Shown here: one piece after another, positions 55,258 to 64,000 of the stretch
How positions within the stretch are numbered: position 1 is the first letter of the stretch
How the letters are laid out: the number at the start of each line of letters is the position of its first letter
Assembly (NCBI GenBank): GCA_028285545.1
Contig: JANQPA010000100.1
Coordinates: 186,001 to 250,000, forward strand
Direction: 5' to 3'
DNA from: Saprospiraceae bacterium
Lineage (GTDB): Bacteria > Bacteroidota > Bacteroidia > Chitinophagales > Saprospiraceae
Length of the DNA stretch: 64,000 bases
Notes under the pieces: model-generated
Databases searched by the model: none
Told to the model about the DNA's origin: nothing
What the model saw: only the letters and a program-made list of their open reading frames with translations
Translations under genes and position numbers: made by a program

Positions 55258-55815
55258 CTATAAACGACTTGTAAATCCTGCTATTACAAAGAAATTATCA
55301 ATCCCTCCATTGGGCTCTTTTAGACCCGCATTGGAAATATGACGGTATCTAAATTTCAGCAGTATTGAAGTATTGACACTCTTAAGGTCATAAGCGGCTC
55401 CAAGTTCAAAATTATCAGAGAAAATAAATCCGCTGGATTGACGGCCCGTATCAACGGTTATATAGTGAGGCCCACTACCAAGGGCAGCATTCAGGCTAAG
55501 TTTTTGAGTTTGGATAAAAAAGTAGGAAATTCCCATGTTAATTCCAAATTCATAATCTGTTCGTAAATTAATCGCACTATAAGCTTGGGTCAACTGGCTT
55601 TCGGCATAAATGCTGAAGCGTTTTTTACTCCATATGGGGTAATTCCCTAAAAGAGTGATTGGATTGTAAGTGGTCCCCTCAGGTAATAGTTCATCAATAA
55701 GGCTATAACCCAGGCTCCAGCTGTCTTTCGGAGATCTTATTTCTAAGTCCTGTCCAAATGAAAAAAAGGCCATACTGATAAAGATCAGCAGGGGGAAAAT
55801 GTACCGCTGTTTCAT
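55258..55815 (-). CDS. PagL-like acyloxyacyl hydrolase
   Basis: A 185-residue outer-membrane protein with a signal peptide ending in FFSFGQ and a beta-barrel-like body. Near the end is the PagL signature RYRHISNAGLKEPNGGIDNF, with His 159 and Ser 161. PagL removes the 3-linked acyl chain from lipid A at the outer-membrane surface. The third catalytic residue, normally Glu, aligns with Asp 173 here. It may still be active, or may be a non-enzymatic relative. Confidence 0.75.
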   Translation of the reverse strand: MKQRYIFPLLIFISMAFFSFGQDLEIRSPKDSWSLGYSLIDELLPEGTTYNPITLLGNYPIWSKKRFSIYAESQLTQAYSAINLRTDYEFGINMGISYFFIQTQKLSLNAALGSGPHYITVDTGRQSSGFIFSDNFELGAAYDLKSVNTSILLKFRYRHISNAGLKEPNGGIDNFFVIAGFTSRL

Positions 55816-55940
55816 GATATTTAGGATTAAGTGAGTAATTTAAAGTTACAACATTTGTGAGACTTCCAAGGTTTTTTTACGGCACATAAATTTTCTAAAT
55901 TGTCCGGAAAAGACAGATAGATTCAGAGTTCATTTTTTTT

Positions 55941-55979
55941 AATTGCTGCTTTTATTGAATAACATTAAAAGCAGCAATT
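55941..55979. repeat. 14-bp hairpin next to the HhH gene stop codon
   Basis: AATTGCTGCTTTTA at 55941-55954 with its complement at 55966-55979. On the minus strand it follows the stop codon directly but ends in an A-run instead of a T-run, so it is not a standard terminator for that strand. Confidence 0.6.
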
Positions 55980-56863
55980 TATGAATCATCAACAGATAAA
56001 TAAGGACCTATTTTTTCAAAAAAATCTTTTGGCAATTCTTTCATTTTTTTCAAATCTTGAAGGTCCTTGAATGGACCATGTTGCGAACGAAAAGCAATTA
56101 TTAATTTGGCTAATTTCCAGGAAATATATGGGTGGCCAGCCAAGGTCTCTTTACTGGCTTGATTGATATTGATTTGCTGTACTTTTATTTCCAAGCTTAA
56201 TGAGGGTTTTATCTGCTGGAAGGTACTGTCCTTAAGGCCATAGGTTTCTCCCACCTGTTCAATATTTGAAAACCCACCAAGTGCTTCTCTGAATTTTACG
56301 ATCCGCGCCGATAAAACGGGCCCAATTCCATAAAAAGACTCCCAATCTTCTCTTTTAGCCTGGTTGACATCAATCTTTTTGTTTTTTGAAGCATCAGGTA
56401 AGAATTTTGTTACAATTCTTTTTTGGGGATTTCTCGTTTGAACGTTTCCTTTTATCTGAACATATGGTTCAAGCTGAAGGTAAAGATTGGAATCTAAGCC
56501 ATAAATTTTTTGTAGATCTTCCTTTTTGCGAAATCTACCTCCTTTTTCCCGATAGTTAATAATGGTATAAACCACTTTTGGAGGAATATTCATATCTAGC
56601 AAATCCTCCTTATTGGTTGTATTGGGATCAAAGGGAACCAGCTCAAGGCTATCTTCTTCAGTAACAAGAGTTTCAGCCTGGTCAATATGGGCTATTAGAT
56701 CCTTTTCCCAGTCCTGCAATGGCCGCGGATCCATGGTATTTTTAAATTGACTTTTTATGGCATCTGGGCCCAACATAAGGCCAAACGATAGAAATAATAA
56801 CAGAAGGGCTGACCTCCTTTCCTTTTTTGAAAAGTACAGTACTTTTAATAATAAATTTTTCAT
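55979..56863 (-). CDS. ComEA-like helix-hairpin-helix protein
   Basis: A 294-residue protein with a single N-terminal membrane span (about 17-33). Three helix-hairpin-helix modules follow, around MNIPPKVVYTIINYREKGG (about 90-110), YGIGPVLSARIVKFREALGG (about 178-197) and HPYISWKLAKLIIAFRSQHG (about 243-262). These non-specific DNA-binding motifs occur in ComEA, which captures DNA for uptake. Its start overlaps the stop of the comEC-like gene by 4 bases (ATGA), so the two are translationally coupled and probably serve DNA uptake. Confidence 0.87.
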   Translation of the reverse strand: MKNLLLKVLYFSKKERRSALLLLFLSFGLMLGPDAIKSQFKNTMDPRPLQDWEKDLIAHIDQAETLVTEEDSLELVPFDPNTTNKEDLLDMNIPPKVVYTIINYREKGGRFRKKEDLQKIYGLDSNLYLQLEPYVQIKGNVQTRNPQKRIVTKFLPDASKNKKIDVNQAKREDWESFYGIGPVLSARIVKFREALGGFSNIEQVGETYGLKDSTFQQIKPSLSLEIKVQQININQASKETLAGHPYISWKLAKLIIAFRSQHGPFKDLQDLKKMKELPKDFFEKIGPYLSVDDS

Positions 56864-58920
56864 TTTTCTATTTTTATATACGCTCCTTTTTCTCTGATAT
56901 CCCAGTATGGAATTTGCTTTTCACCTAGTAATCGCCTCCAGTTTTCAGCACCCTTAAAATGATTGAGTAGAATCACAGATGAAATTTCAAGCCGATTCAA
57001 CCAATACTCTGTATATGGATTTATAGGGTTTACAATCAAATGCAAGGAATGATCAGCCGATACTCCTTTGGGCACACAGCGGTTTGTGGCTCTAATCAGC
57101 AGGTAATCTTCATTTTCAAATGAAATACATAATGCCGTGTCTGATGGCGTCCCGGACTTATTCAAAATCAAATCTTTATGGCTGAGAATTGCTAAACGGG
57201 CTCGAAAATTTTGGGTATAAAACTCCAGCTTTTCTTTGTTTGTTTCGACAGGACTTATACTGAGTAATTTTCCTTGATTATACCGGTCTGCCAAAAAATA
57301 ACCAGGGGTATGATATATGATAAAGCGAGAGGAATTCAAATTATTTATAAAGCACCCGGTATGAACACACACACACAAAAGGATTAAAAAAGTAATTAGG
57401 CTATAACAAATGAATAGCTGCTTTTTAACAGCATAAACCAACAGGATCAAGATCAGATAATAAGTGAATACTTCCCATTTCTCTATCCATATTCCCTTTA
57501 AAATGGCGCAGGGTAGTTTTTGAATAAACAATGCCCATTCAATGCATATGTTTATCAACAGATCAAGGATATTTCCAAATAGGTTTAATAATCCATCATT
57601 ACTGGAAACCGCTAGGCTAATAATGCCAAGCACCAAAGCAAGCGTTATGATTGGAATAATGACTAAACCGGATAGTATAAAATAGGTGGGAAACTGATGA
57701 AAATAATATAAGCTAATTGGCAATGTCCCTATTTGGGCGGAGATAGATATACATATTAATTGCCAACCATATTTAACAATCTTATTTTTAGGAAGCCATA
57801 TAATTGAAATTGAAGGGAAAACAAAAATAATCCCCAAAACTGCGGCATAGGATAATTGGAATCCCACATCAAAAATCAAAATAGGCTGCCAAAGCAATAA
57901 AATAAAAGCCGAAACACTAATAATGTTTATTATTGAGGGAGTTTTATACAAAGAAGAATTGACTGTCCAAGCAGCCATCATTAATACAGATCTGCAAACA
58001 GATGGGCCTGCTCCAGTAAATAAGGCATAGAAAACCAGCCATAATATTAATGTTATCGTTCGCACAAAAGGGCTGATAAAAATCCATCTATTAATAGTTT
58101 TCAAAATCCAAAGACCAATCCCATAGATCAAACCTACATGCAAGCCAGAAACAGCCAATACGTGAATAGCACCACTTTCAATAAAGGCCTTTTTAGTTTT
58201 TTTGTCGAGATGGGATTTATCCCCAATGATCAAAGCAATCGCAACGCCAAGGGACTCTTTTTCATTTAGCGTTTTTTTTAATAATCTAAGTGTCCTTTTT
58301 CTAAGAGAGGTTAAAGAAAGCGCTGGTGGTGAATTTAGCACAATGAACTCATGATCTTTTATCCAGGCTTGTTTCTGAATCTCTTTTTGCTGCCAATAAA
58401 AAGCAGCATCGAATGCTCCGGGATTCATTCTACCTTGAATATTCTTAAAAGCAGCACGGAAAGCAATAAAATTACCCGGCTGAGGAAGATTTTTTTTAGT
58501 GGCCGATTTTACCATGACTAAGGCTCGGCCAGAAGCTTTTTTCAATCCTCCTGAATCTCCCTTGATTTCCAAAATAGATAGTATGAATTGAATATGATTT
58601 TCTTTTGGTAAAACCCGATCCACTCTGGCTCTATATAAATGAGTTGTTTCCGAGAAATGAGTCCAATGGTCCTTAGGCAGGCTTTGGTTATTTTTTAGCA
58701 AGGAAAGACCCAAACAGAAAAAGGAAAGATAAATGGCCAAACCTATTAATAGCCGCCAATAGTCGTTTTTGAAGTTTACAAAACAAATTAGGCTAGCTAC
58801 AATAATAAAAACAAGTAATAATTCCCAACGAATATTACTTAGTTCAAAATAGGATGCACTCCAAATTCCAGCAATTTGAGGTGGCAAGAATCTCAACATT
58901 GGAATCGCATTTAGCCTCAT
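56860..58920 (-). CDS. comEC: ComEC/Rec2-type DNA-uptake channel
   Basis: A 686-residue membrane protein with about a dozen spans. The competence domain signature GAIHVLAVSGLHVGLIYGIG (about residue 265) is clear. The ATG at 58920 is preferred to one 32 codons earlier, because the family begins with MRLNAIPMLRFLPPQ and the extension is unlike it. The last 150 residues replace the usual metallo-beta-lactamase domain, and no HxHxDH motif is visible. It would carry single-stranded DNA across the inner membrane. It is coupled to the HhH gene. Confidence 0.88.
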   Translation of the reverse strand: MRLNAIPMLRFLPPQIAGIWSASYFELSNIRWELLLVFIIVASLICFVNFKNDYWRLLIGLAIYLSFFCLGLSLLKNNQSLPKDHWTHFSETTHLYRARVDRVLPKENHIQFILSILEIKGDSGGLKKASGRALVMVKSATKKNLPQPGNFIAFRAAFKNIQGRMNPGAFDAAFYWQQKEIQKQAWIKDHEFIVLNSPPALSLTSLRKRTLRLLKKTLNEKESLGVAIALIIGDKSHLDKKTKKAFIESGAIHVLAVSGLHVGLIYGIGLWILKTINRWIFISPFVRTITLILWLVFYALFTGAGPSVCRSVLMMAAWTVNSSLYKTPSIINIISVSAFILLLWQPILIFDVGFQLSYAAVLGIIFVFPSISIIWLPKNKIVKYGWQLICISISAQIGTLPISLYYFHQFPTYFILSGLVIIPIITLALVLGIISLAVSSNDGLLNLFGNILDLLINICIEWALFIQKLPCAILKGIWIEKWEVFTYYLILILLVYAVKKQLFICYSLITFLILLCVCVHTGCFINNLNSSRFIIYHTPGYFLADRYNQGKLLSISPVETNKEKLEFYTQNFRARLAILSHKDLILNKSGTPSDTALCISFENEDYLLIRATNRCVPKGVSADHSLHLIVNPINPYTEYWLNRLEISSVILLNHFKGAENWRRLLGEKQIPYWDIREKGAYIKIEK

Positions 58921-59188
58921 CAAAAAAAGGTATGCTAAATGACTAGTTGTTGGCTCGAAAAATAATTCAGGATGAATATTTTGGCAAAAGGCTACTCTAA
59001 AGATTCTTCTAGCCAAAATTAGGTTTAAACGGACTATTGACTTAAAAAATCCTGATTAACCCAAGCCAAGGATACAAACTCAAAACCATAAAACCAAGGA
59101 ACTAATCTATTTTCAGGTGAAGCTATTATATTATTGCCCCCTACTCTATTTTATTGACATTCAGCACTTTGAAAGCTACTAAATTCCA

Positions 59189-60328
59189 TCATGTGGCGGA
59201 GATAATAGAGATAGGAGCATTTGTTTCAAGGCTTTCCTCAAAAGTATATAGTTCGACTTTTTGCCTTTTACCTTTGAGTTCTATATTGCCCATTCTTTTG
59301 GAGGCATATTCATGAGGTGGAAGGTTAAGTTTGTCTAACAGATATTTTGACAATAAGATTTTCACTCTGAATTTATTACACATAGACTGTATCCGTGCTG
59401 CTGTATTTAAAACATCACCCGAATAGACAATATCCCGTTTGATTACACCTATTTCTCCAACGGTTACCATTCCGTAATGAAGTCCCGCCTTAAATTCAGG
59501 CACAAATCCATATTTTTCTTTATACCGGCCCGCCTGATTTTGAATGGCTTCCCTCATACTATAAAAACAACGGATACAATTTGCATTTCGAGCTCCTTCA
59601 TGTACCGCCCAGGATACTACCACTTCATCTCCTACATATTGATAAATTTCTCCGGAAGTATATAGAATGGGATTCGTGATATCTCTAAAAAAATCGTTTA
59701 ATAGGTCAAAAAATTTAATGTGCCCAAGTTTTTCGGCAATCATAGTTGATGATTTAATATCAACAAACATAAATATGCGTGCCTCTTCCCGGGGCTGATG
59801 ATATCTACCCATTATCAATTTAAACAATACTCCTGGTCCGTATTTTTCATTCACATTAATGGTCCAAATGGTAATGAGTACAATAAGCATCCAAAAAATC
59901 ATGTTTTTCAGATAAAATGGTGCTCTGAGTAAAAAATCTGTCCTGCTAATAAATACGGAATCAAAGATACCTTCTCCAATTTGGTGACTTAGAAACAGCT
60001 CGTAACCTAAAATAGTTATGAAGAAATTAATGGAAATAACGACCACACTGCTTACAACCATTGCAAAACCATAAGAATGACGCCTCAGTCGTGGTCTCAG
60101 AAAAAAGATAAAAGTACTTCCGGAAACAATTCCTGATAATAATGCCGAAAGGGTATTGACCCAAAAGAATTGTTCAAAAATATAGGTTCTCGGAATGGAA
60201 AAGAAGGAAGTAAAAGCAACCGCCTGAGTATTCAAGGCATCTAAAGCACCAAGGCAGGTCCAAATGATACTGATCCAGATCACTTGCCTGACTCTAACTC
60301 TTGACATCCCACTTAGTAATACTTTCAT
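59189..60328 (-). CDS. membrane-bound class III adenylate cyclase
   Basis: A 379-residue protein. Four N-terminal spans (about 15-35, 57-77, 89-109, 143-158) precede a class III cyclase domain (about 180-365). The metal-binding Asp residues are 190 (MFVDIKSS) and 234 (YVGDEVVVSW). Adenine-selecting residues Lys 280 (FKAGLH) and Asp 305 (GDVLN) and the transition-state pair Asn 308/Arg 312 are all present, so cyclic AMP production is likely. No cyclic nucleotide effector gene lies in the window. Confidence 0.88.
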   Translation of the reverse strand: MKVLLSGMSRVRVRQVIWISIIWTCLGALDALNTQAVAFTSFFSIPRTYIFEQFFWVNTLSALLSGIVSGSTFIFFLRPRLRRHSYGFAMVVSSVVVISINFFITILGYELFLSHQIGEGIFDSVFISRTDFLLRAPFYLKNMIFWMLIVLITIWTINVNEKYGPGVLFKLIMGRYHQPREEARIFMFVDIKSSTMIAEKLGHIKFFDLLNDFFRDITNPILYTSGEIYQYVGDEVVVSWAVHEGARNANCIRCFYSMREAIQNQAGRYKEKYGFVPEFKAGLHYGMVTVGEIGVIKRDIVYSGDVLNTAARIQSMCNKFRVKILLSKYLLDKLNLPPHEYASKRMGNIELKGKRQKVELYTFEESLETNAPISIISAT

Positions 60329-60665
60329 TAATTATTCCTTCTGTATTCTTAAATAAGCAGCCTACCATTTCGGTCGACAAAATTAAAGAATCTAAATTGC
60401 GATACCAATGTGAGCGACTGATAAAAGGCAGAAAATAAAACGACTTAACAATAAATAAGTCCAAATAATTCGCTTTAATCATGGATATTTTTTATCCTAC
60501 TATTTTCTACTTTTACCCTTCTACTTTTCTTTGATAGTGGAAGTGCAATTTAGAATCCTTAATTTTGTTAAAAAAGGAGGCAAATTCAGATTTTTATCCG
60601 ACAGCGACAAAATTAACAAATAGTTTTCCAGCAAGAAGAATTGAACCCATTTAACTCCTAGGCAT
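60329..60665. other. divergent intergenic region with one candidate promoter
   Basis: A 337-base stretch between the cyclase and GNAT genes. TAATTTTG at 60560-60567 matches TAnnTTTG, with a TTTG at 60530-60533 that is a little farther upstream than usual. A purine-rich AAAAAGGAGG follows at about 60571 but is too far from the start codon to act as a ribosome-binding site. No gene or hairpin seen. Confidence 0.4.
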
Positions 60666-61241
60666 ATGCAAAAACACGTATTTGAGGCTGAGAATATATT
60701 AATTAGCTCTAGAACGGTAATCAGAAGGTTTAAAGAGCAAGACGGGGCACCTTTTTTCAAGCTTATTCAAAATAACAGGGAAAGAATTGAAGATCGTTTT
60801 CCAAATTTTTCCCATTTAAGCTCAAATGAAGAGGCAACAGCAATTATCTTCCAAAAATTAGCCTCTTGGTATTCGCAGGAGTCCTTTAGTTTTGCTGTTT
60901 GGGATAATGATTCTGCCAATATTATTGGGTATATTGAATTGAATAATATTGATTGGAACATTCCTAAGGCTGAAGGCATTCTGTTTATTGACCGTGAATT
61001 TGAGGGACAGGGCATTATGACGGAGGTCGTGTCGCAGATTTTATCCTTTGCCTTTGAACAACTCAAAATGAAAAAGCTAAATATGATAGTGGCAGCAGAT
61101 AATTACGCTGCACAGCGTTTGGCTCGAAAATGTGGGTTTCGTAGGGAAGGGGATATTCGAAATGAATTAAAAAAGTCCGGAGGTGAGCTTTCAGATGCAA
61201 TGCTATTAGGATATACGGACCAGGATTATTTCAAAGTTTAA
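60666..61241 (+). CDS. RimJ/RimL-type GNAT acetyltransferase
   Basis: A 191-residue protein of the ribosomal-protein/N-terminal acetyltransferase branch. It has the acceptor start SSRTVIRRFKEQDG, the acetyl-CoA loop FIDREFEGQGIMTEVVSQIL (about 103-122) and the closing NYAAQRLARKCGFRREGDIRNE. It transfers acetyl from acetyl-CoA to an amine of unknown identity. The ATG at 60666 fits the family; a divergent cyclase lies upstream. Confidence 0.87.
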   Translation: MQKHVFEAENILISSRTVIRRFKEQDGAPFFKLIQNNRERIEDRFPNFSHLSSNEEATAIIFQKLASWYSQESFSFAVWDNDSANIIGYIELNNIDWNIPKAEGILFIDREFEGQGIMTEVVSQILSFAFEQLKMKKLNMIVAADNYAAQRLARKCGFRREGDIRNELKKSGGELSDAMLLGYTDQDYFKV

Positions 61242-61293
61242 TTCCAGTCGAGTCATTCGTTACAAATAATTTTTAGGAAAAACCACCCATACC

Positions 61294-64000
61294 ATGCCGA
61301 ATAGTATTTCAGCACAAGCCATCCTGTTTGCCATCAACTCTGCCTTGCGCCTGGGTCGAAATATTCAGCGTGCCTATGCTAACAGTTTGAAATCCAGGGC
61401 TCTCCTTCTTCCTCTTCCTTCTTTTGATTCCTTGCCCAATGCTTTTACCATCAATAGGTTTTTTGATACAGAAGGTGCAGTTTTTGTGGAAGAAATTGAA
61501 GCTTTAAAATTCCTGCATCGAAAAAACCAGATTGAAACCCTTGAATCTGAGGAATTGGCTGAATATAGAGAGTATTACCGTATCTTTTTTTTCATGGCAA
61601 CCGAGGGGGAGTCTAATGACCATATTCTACAATCCGGTTTGGTAACAAGTGATCTAATCAGTTTGTTAAAAATTCGGCAATGGGAAAAAAATGCAAAATA
61701 CGCCTCTACTACCCTACAGTTAGTAGCAGGCACGGTAGTAGAAATCGGCATAGATTATTTCAATCAATTCCCAGGAGCGCTTAACACAGAGTCGGCAATT
61801 GGTAAAGCCCTGAGTCATTTTCTTCGTGCCTTAGATACCATCCCTTTTAGTGAAGAGGAAGATTTTAAAAAAGCCATTAGCAAAAAAATAATTCCTCGAT
61901 TATTTATTACGGTAAGTGAAACCCTGCAGGACCTTCCGGAACATGTAATTAGGGATGAAAAAATCCAATTATTCATTGAAGCTACCGCCAGAGGCATTAG
62001 TGAAGATCTCTATCAAAAGATTGGACCCGATATGTCTTTATCAGAAACTGATGAAGCCATTCAGTGGGGTCAGCTGTTATTGAATAGTTTGATTCGAAAT
62101 GCCGGCCAATATGCTTTTGCTAATCCCTCTAATTTGTTGGACATCAACAAAGGGCAAGAACAATTAATAAAAAATACCGGACTTACCCTTTTGGACCTAC
62201 TGTATTCTGAAGAAGAACTTAAACTGGATCTAAAAGCCCTTTTTAATGCCGAAGCACTAGATATTTTTATCAAAAATACTTTAGCAGTATTTGCTCAGCA
62301 TCCAGAATTATTAGCAAAGGATGATCGGATTCGGCTAATAGTCAAAGAAATCAGTCTTGCTCTGGCCAATTCCAATATGCCATTGCAAGATCTTCTTCCG
62401 GAGTTGCTTCGTTTGATCCTGGAAAGGACGGCTCTTCATTTGCCATTGCTTTGGGATCACGACAAAGAGGCTGCTGAGCATATGCTGGTAATAGCTACTC
62501 AAGAATTTTTACTAATATTTTCGGACCCTGAGATAGGCCCTTTTAAATTTGCCAGAAAGCATATCCTTCAATTAATCGAATTCGTTTTAGATGAAGTGGT
62601 TAATAATCCAGGTTGGATAAGTCGTAAGGTTGAAGACAAACCCCTTTTGCACCACCTGCTGCTTTCTTCATTTTCCAGCATAGCCCAATTGCCAAAAGAG
62701 GAACGGCTCCAGTTTGAAATGATTAAAATCCTCATTGAGTTAAATACTCGTTTAATTATTTCCCATCCTCAAGTATTGCAAAAATGGGGTTTGGAGGAAG
62801 AGGAGGAAAAAGTACTACTCAGACAAATCTTAGATATAATTTTAGATTGTCTTTTCAAAGATCAAAATGAAACCTATAGTGCTTTTGAAAAGGCTGCTCA
62901 GCTTAGATTACTCCTAAGCTATGCCTTTGAAATTATACTTCTTAAACACCCCAATCACATCGGTTTACAGTTAATAGAGTTGTTGCTATCACCAGAGGAA
63001 GGCCTGGACCTAAGTGGTGATGCATCCTTACTGGAACAGATGGGTGAGATTTTCCTTGAATTTCTTGAGGAACAAATTTCTCGTTCTTATGAGGGCTCTG
63101 AAGTATGGCACATTATAAGATCCTTTATAGGTCTATTGAAGGAAAGAGAATTCTATAATAAAAATAAGCTTCTTGCTCAAATCAAACTCATCCTGGAATA
63201 CCTTCGTCAGGAGTTACATCCTATTTTAATTGATGAAGAAGGAAACCCGAAGCATTTAATATTAATAGCTGTTCAACAGATCTTAGATTTATTGATTCAG
63301 GCAGCAGAGCAAGCCAGCCCTAAATTGAAGTTGAACCAGGATCAATTATCAGTACTATTTTATTTGCTATTAAATGAAGTTTTAGATCATCAGGAGTGGC
63401 TAAGTCACCAGGTTGGGGAGGAAAAAGTATTGTCAGAATTAATTGATGTTAGTTTCGAGACCTTAAAACAAATTCCAGATAGTGAAAAGATATCCTTAGA
63501 TACCCTTATTGAATTATTTGAGATTAATATTTTTATCATTGCCAGTAACACTAAAGTCCTGGATAAAACCAAGTGGGATTCAGAGGAAAAGGAAGTAGTG
63601 CTTAGAAAAGCCGTTTCATTAATTACTGACTTTGTTTTTAACAAAAATCGAAATACCTCTCTTAATCGCCTCCAATATTTACTTGAACTGCTTAAATATT
63701 TTCTGGAGGAAATTATTCGTAAACACCCCAACCACCTGGGTTTAAGAGTCTTGGAATTCCTCATTTCGGAAGATTTCCGCCTGGGTTTGTCAAATGGGCT
63801 AAACCGGAGCTTATTAGATCTATACATTCAAACCTTACTCGAAATTATTACTACTCATCCGGAGATTATCGCTCCCAATCCCAACATTCAAAAGATAATT
63901 ACCGGAGTAGCCCAGTCCCTGGAAAAGTCAGATTTGAATCAACCTGATTTACTTCCTAAAGTATTAAAGATCATTCTACTGCAAACTTCTGAAAATATAG
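61294..64000 (+). CDS. very long helical repeat protein (partial, runs off the right end)
   Basis: An uninterrupted frame of 902 codons runs from ATG at 61294 to the edge of the window. The first 330 residues (MPNSISAQAILFAINSALRL...) match no family I know. From about 336 the protein consists of long alpha-helices repeating every 259-262 residues: KHPNHIGLQLIELLLS at 551 and KHPNHLGLRVLEFLIS at 810; HPELLA at 336 and HPEIIA at 855; VLDEVVNNPGW at 431 and LLNEVLDHQEW at 692. It is acidic, leucine-rich and without signal peptide or membrane span. The likely shape is an alpha-solenoid scaffold, function unknown. The C-terminus is outside the window. Confidence 0.85.
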   Translation, partial: MPNSISAQAILFAINSALRLGRNIQRAYANSLKSRALLLPLPSFDSLPNAFTINRFFDTEGAVFVEEIEALKFLHRKNQIETLESEELAEYREYYRIFFFMATEGESNDHILQSGLVTSDLISLLKIRQWEKNAKYASTTLQLVAGTVVEIGIDYFNQFPGALNTESAIGKALSHFLRALDTIPFSEEEDFKKAISKKIIPRLFITVSETLQDLPEHVIRDEKIQLFIEATARGISEDLYQKIGPDMSLSETDEAIQWGQLLLNSLIRNAGQYAFANPSNLLDINKGQEQLIKNTGLTLLDLLYSEEELKLDLKALFNAEALDIFIKNTLAVFAQHPELLAKDDRIRLIVKEISLALANSNMPLQDLLPELLRLILERTALHLPLLWDHDKEAAEHMLVIATQEFLLIFSDPEIGPFKFARKHILQLIEFVLDEVVNNPGWISRKVEDKPLLHHLLLSSFSSIAQLPKEERLQFEMIKILIELNTRLIISHPQVLQKWGLEEEEEKVLLRQILDIILDCLFKDQNETYSAFEKAAQLRLLLSYAFEIILLKHPNHIGLQLIELLLSPEEGLDLSGDASLLEQMGEIFLEFLEEQISRSYEGSEVWHIIRSFIGLLKEREFYNKNKLLAQIKLILEYLRQELHPILIDEEGNPKHLILIAVQQILDLLIQAAEQASPKLKLNQDQLSVLFYLLLNEVLDHQEWLSHQVGEEKVLSELIDVSFETLKQIPDSEKISLDTLIELFEINIFIIASNTKVLDKTKWDSEEKEVVLRKAVSLITDFVFNKNRNTSLNRLQYLLELLKYFLEEIIRKHPNHLGLRVLEFLISEDFRLGLSNGLNRSLLDLYIQTLLEIITTHPEIIAPNPNIQKIITGVAQSLEKSDLNQPDLLPKVLKIILLQTSENI

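Noticed and set aside
1-64000. tRNA and rRNA genes
   Set aside because: Scanning by eye for T-loop sequences (GGTTCGAATCC type) and acceptor-stem pairs, and for rRNA-like conserved stretches, gave none outside coding regions.

Overview
The window looks like a chromosomal segment of a member of the Bacteroidota, most likely a Saprospiria-type marine or activated-sludge bacterium. The reasons are: AT-rich DNA (roughly 40% GC by eye); many lipoproteins with a short N-region and lipobox Cys; promoters of the TAnnTTTG type; MacB-like FtsX permeases, a Porin_10-type porin, LytS/LytTR two-component genes and GG-leader peptides; and few Shine-Dalgarno sequences. No rRNA, tRNA, CRISPR array, prophage or transposase gene was seen. 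The placement below phylum level is inference.

Layout. 1-8 kb: a di-haem cytochrome-c peroxidase lipoprotein, an amidase, a DPP-IV-type peptidase, a GNAT enzyme, an Hsp20 chaperone and an SH3-domain lipoprotein. 8-13 kb (minus): PIG-L deacetylase, an overlooked 47-residue membrane peptide and a sodium:solute symporter, probably one uptake and processing unit. 13-16 kb: GH57/DUF3536 glycosidase and an LpxH-like phosphoesterase. 16.7-21 kb: BlaI repressor, M56 sensor peptidase fused to HEAT repeats, and a secreted prolyl oligopeptidase with matching TTTAC/GTAAA palindromes, perhaps one regulon. 21-31 kb: FtsX permease, fumarase, superoxide dismutase, RecN and FabI. 31-37 kb: porin, two cupin-containing regulators and PBP1C.

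37.3-41.2 kb is the most unusual part. A minus-strand LytTR regulator, a 49-codon GG-leader peptide and a soluble TPR-type LytS kinase lie together. Just beyond them are three short, similar hairpin modules that look like tandem small RNAs. 41-47 kb: voltage-gated-type potassium channel, DoxX protein, FAD oxidoreductase, KdsA and a membrane phosphoesterase. 47-50 kb: a fasciclin protein divergent from an ECF sigma factor and RskA-like anti-sigma factor, then a gene-poor stretch with a probable structured RNA ending in a terminator. 50-61 kb: LepA, Nudix-type regulator, lipoproteins, PagL-like protein, ComEA-like and ComEC proteins, adenylate cyclase and a GNAT enzyme. From 61.3 kb to the end runs an unfinished, very long helical protein built of about 260-residue repeats.

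Intergenic DNA is rich in self-complementary repeats. Three copies of a 150-171 bp element share ends (GAGGGCGTCTCAT and its complement) but carry different, perfectly palindromic cores. Several other gaps hold purine-rich GTAGAAG-type arrays folded back on their complements, and three hold short tandem repeats.
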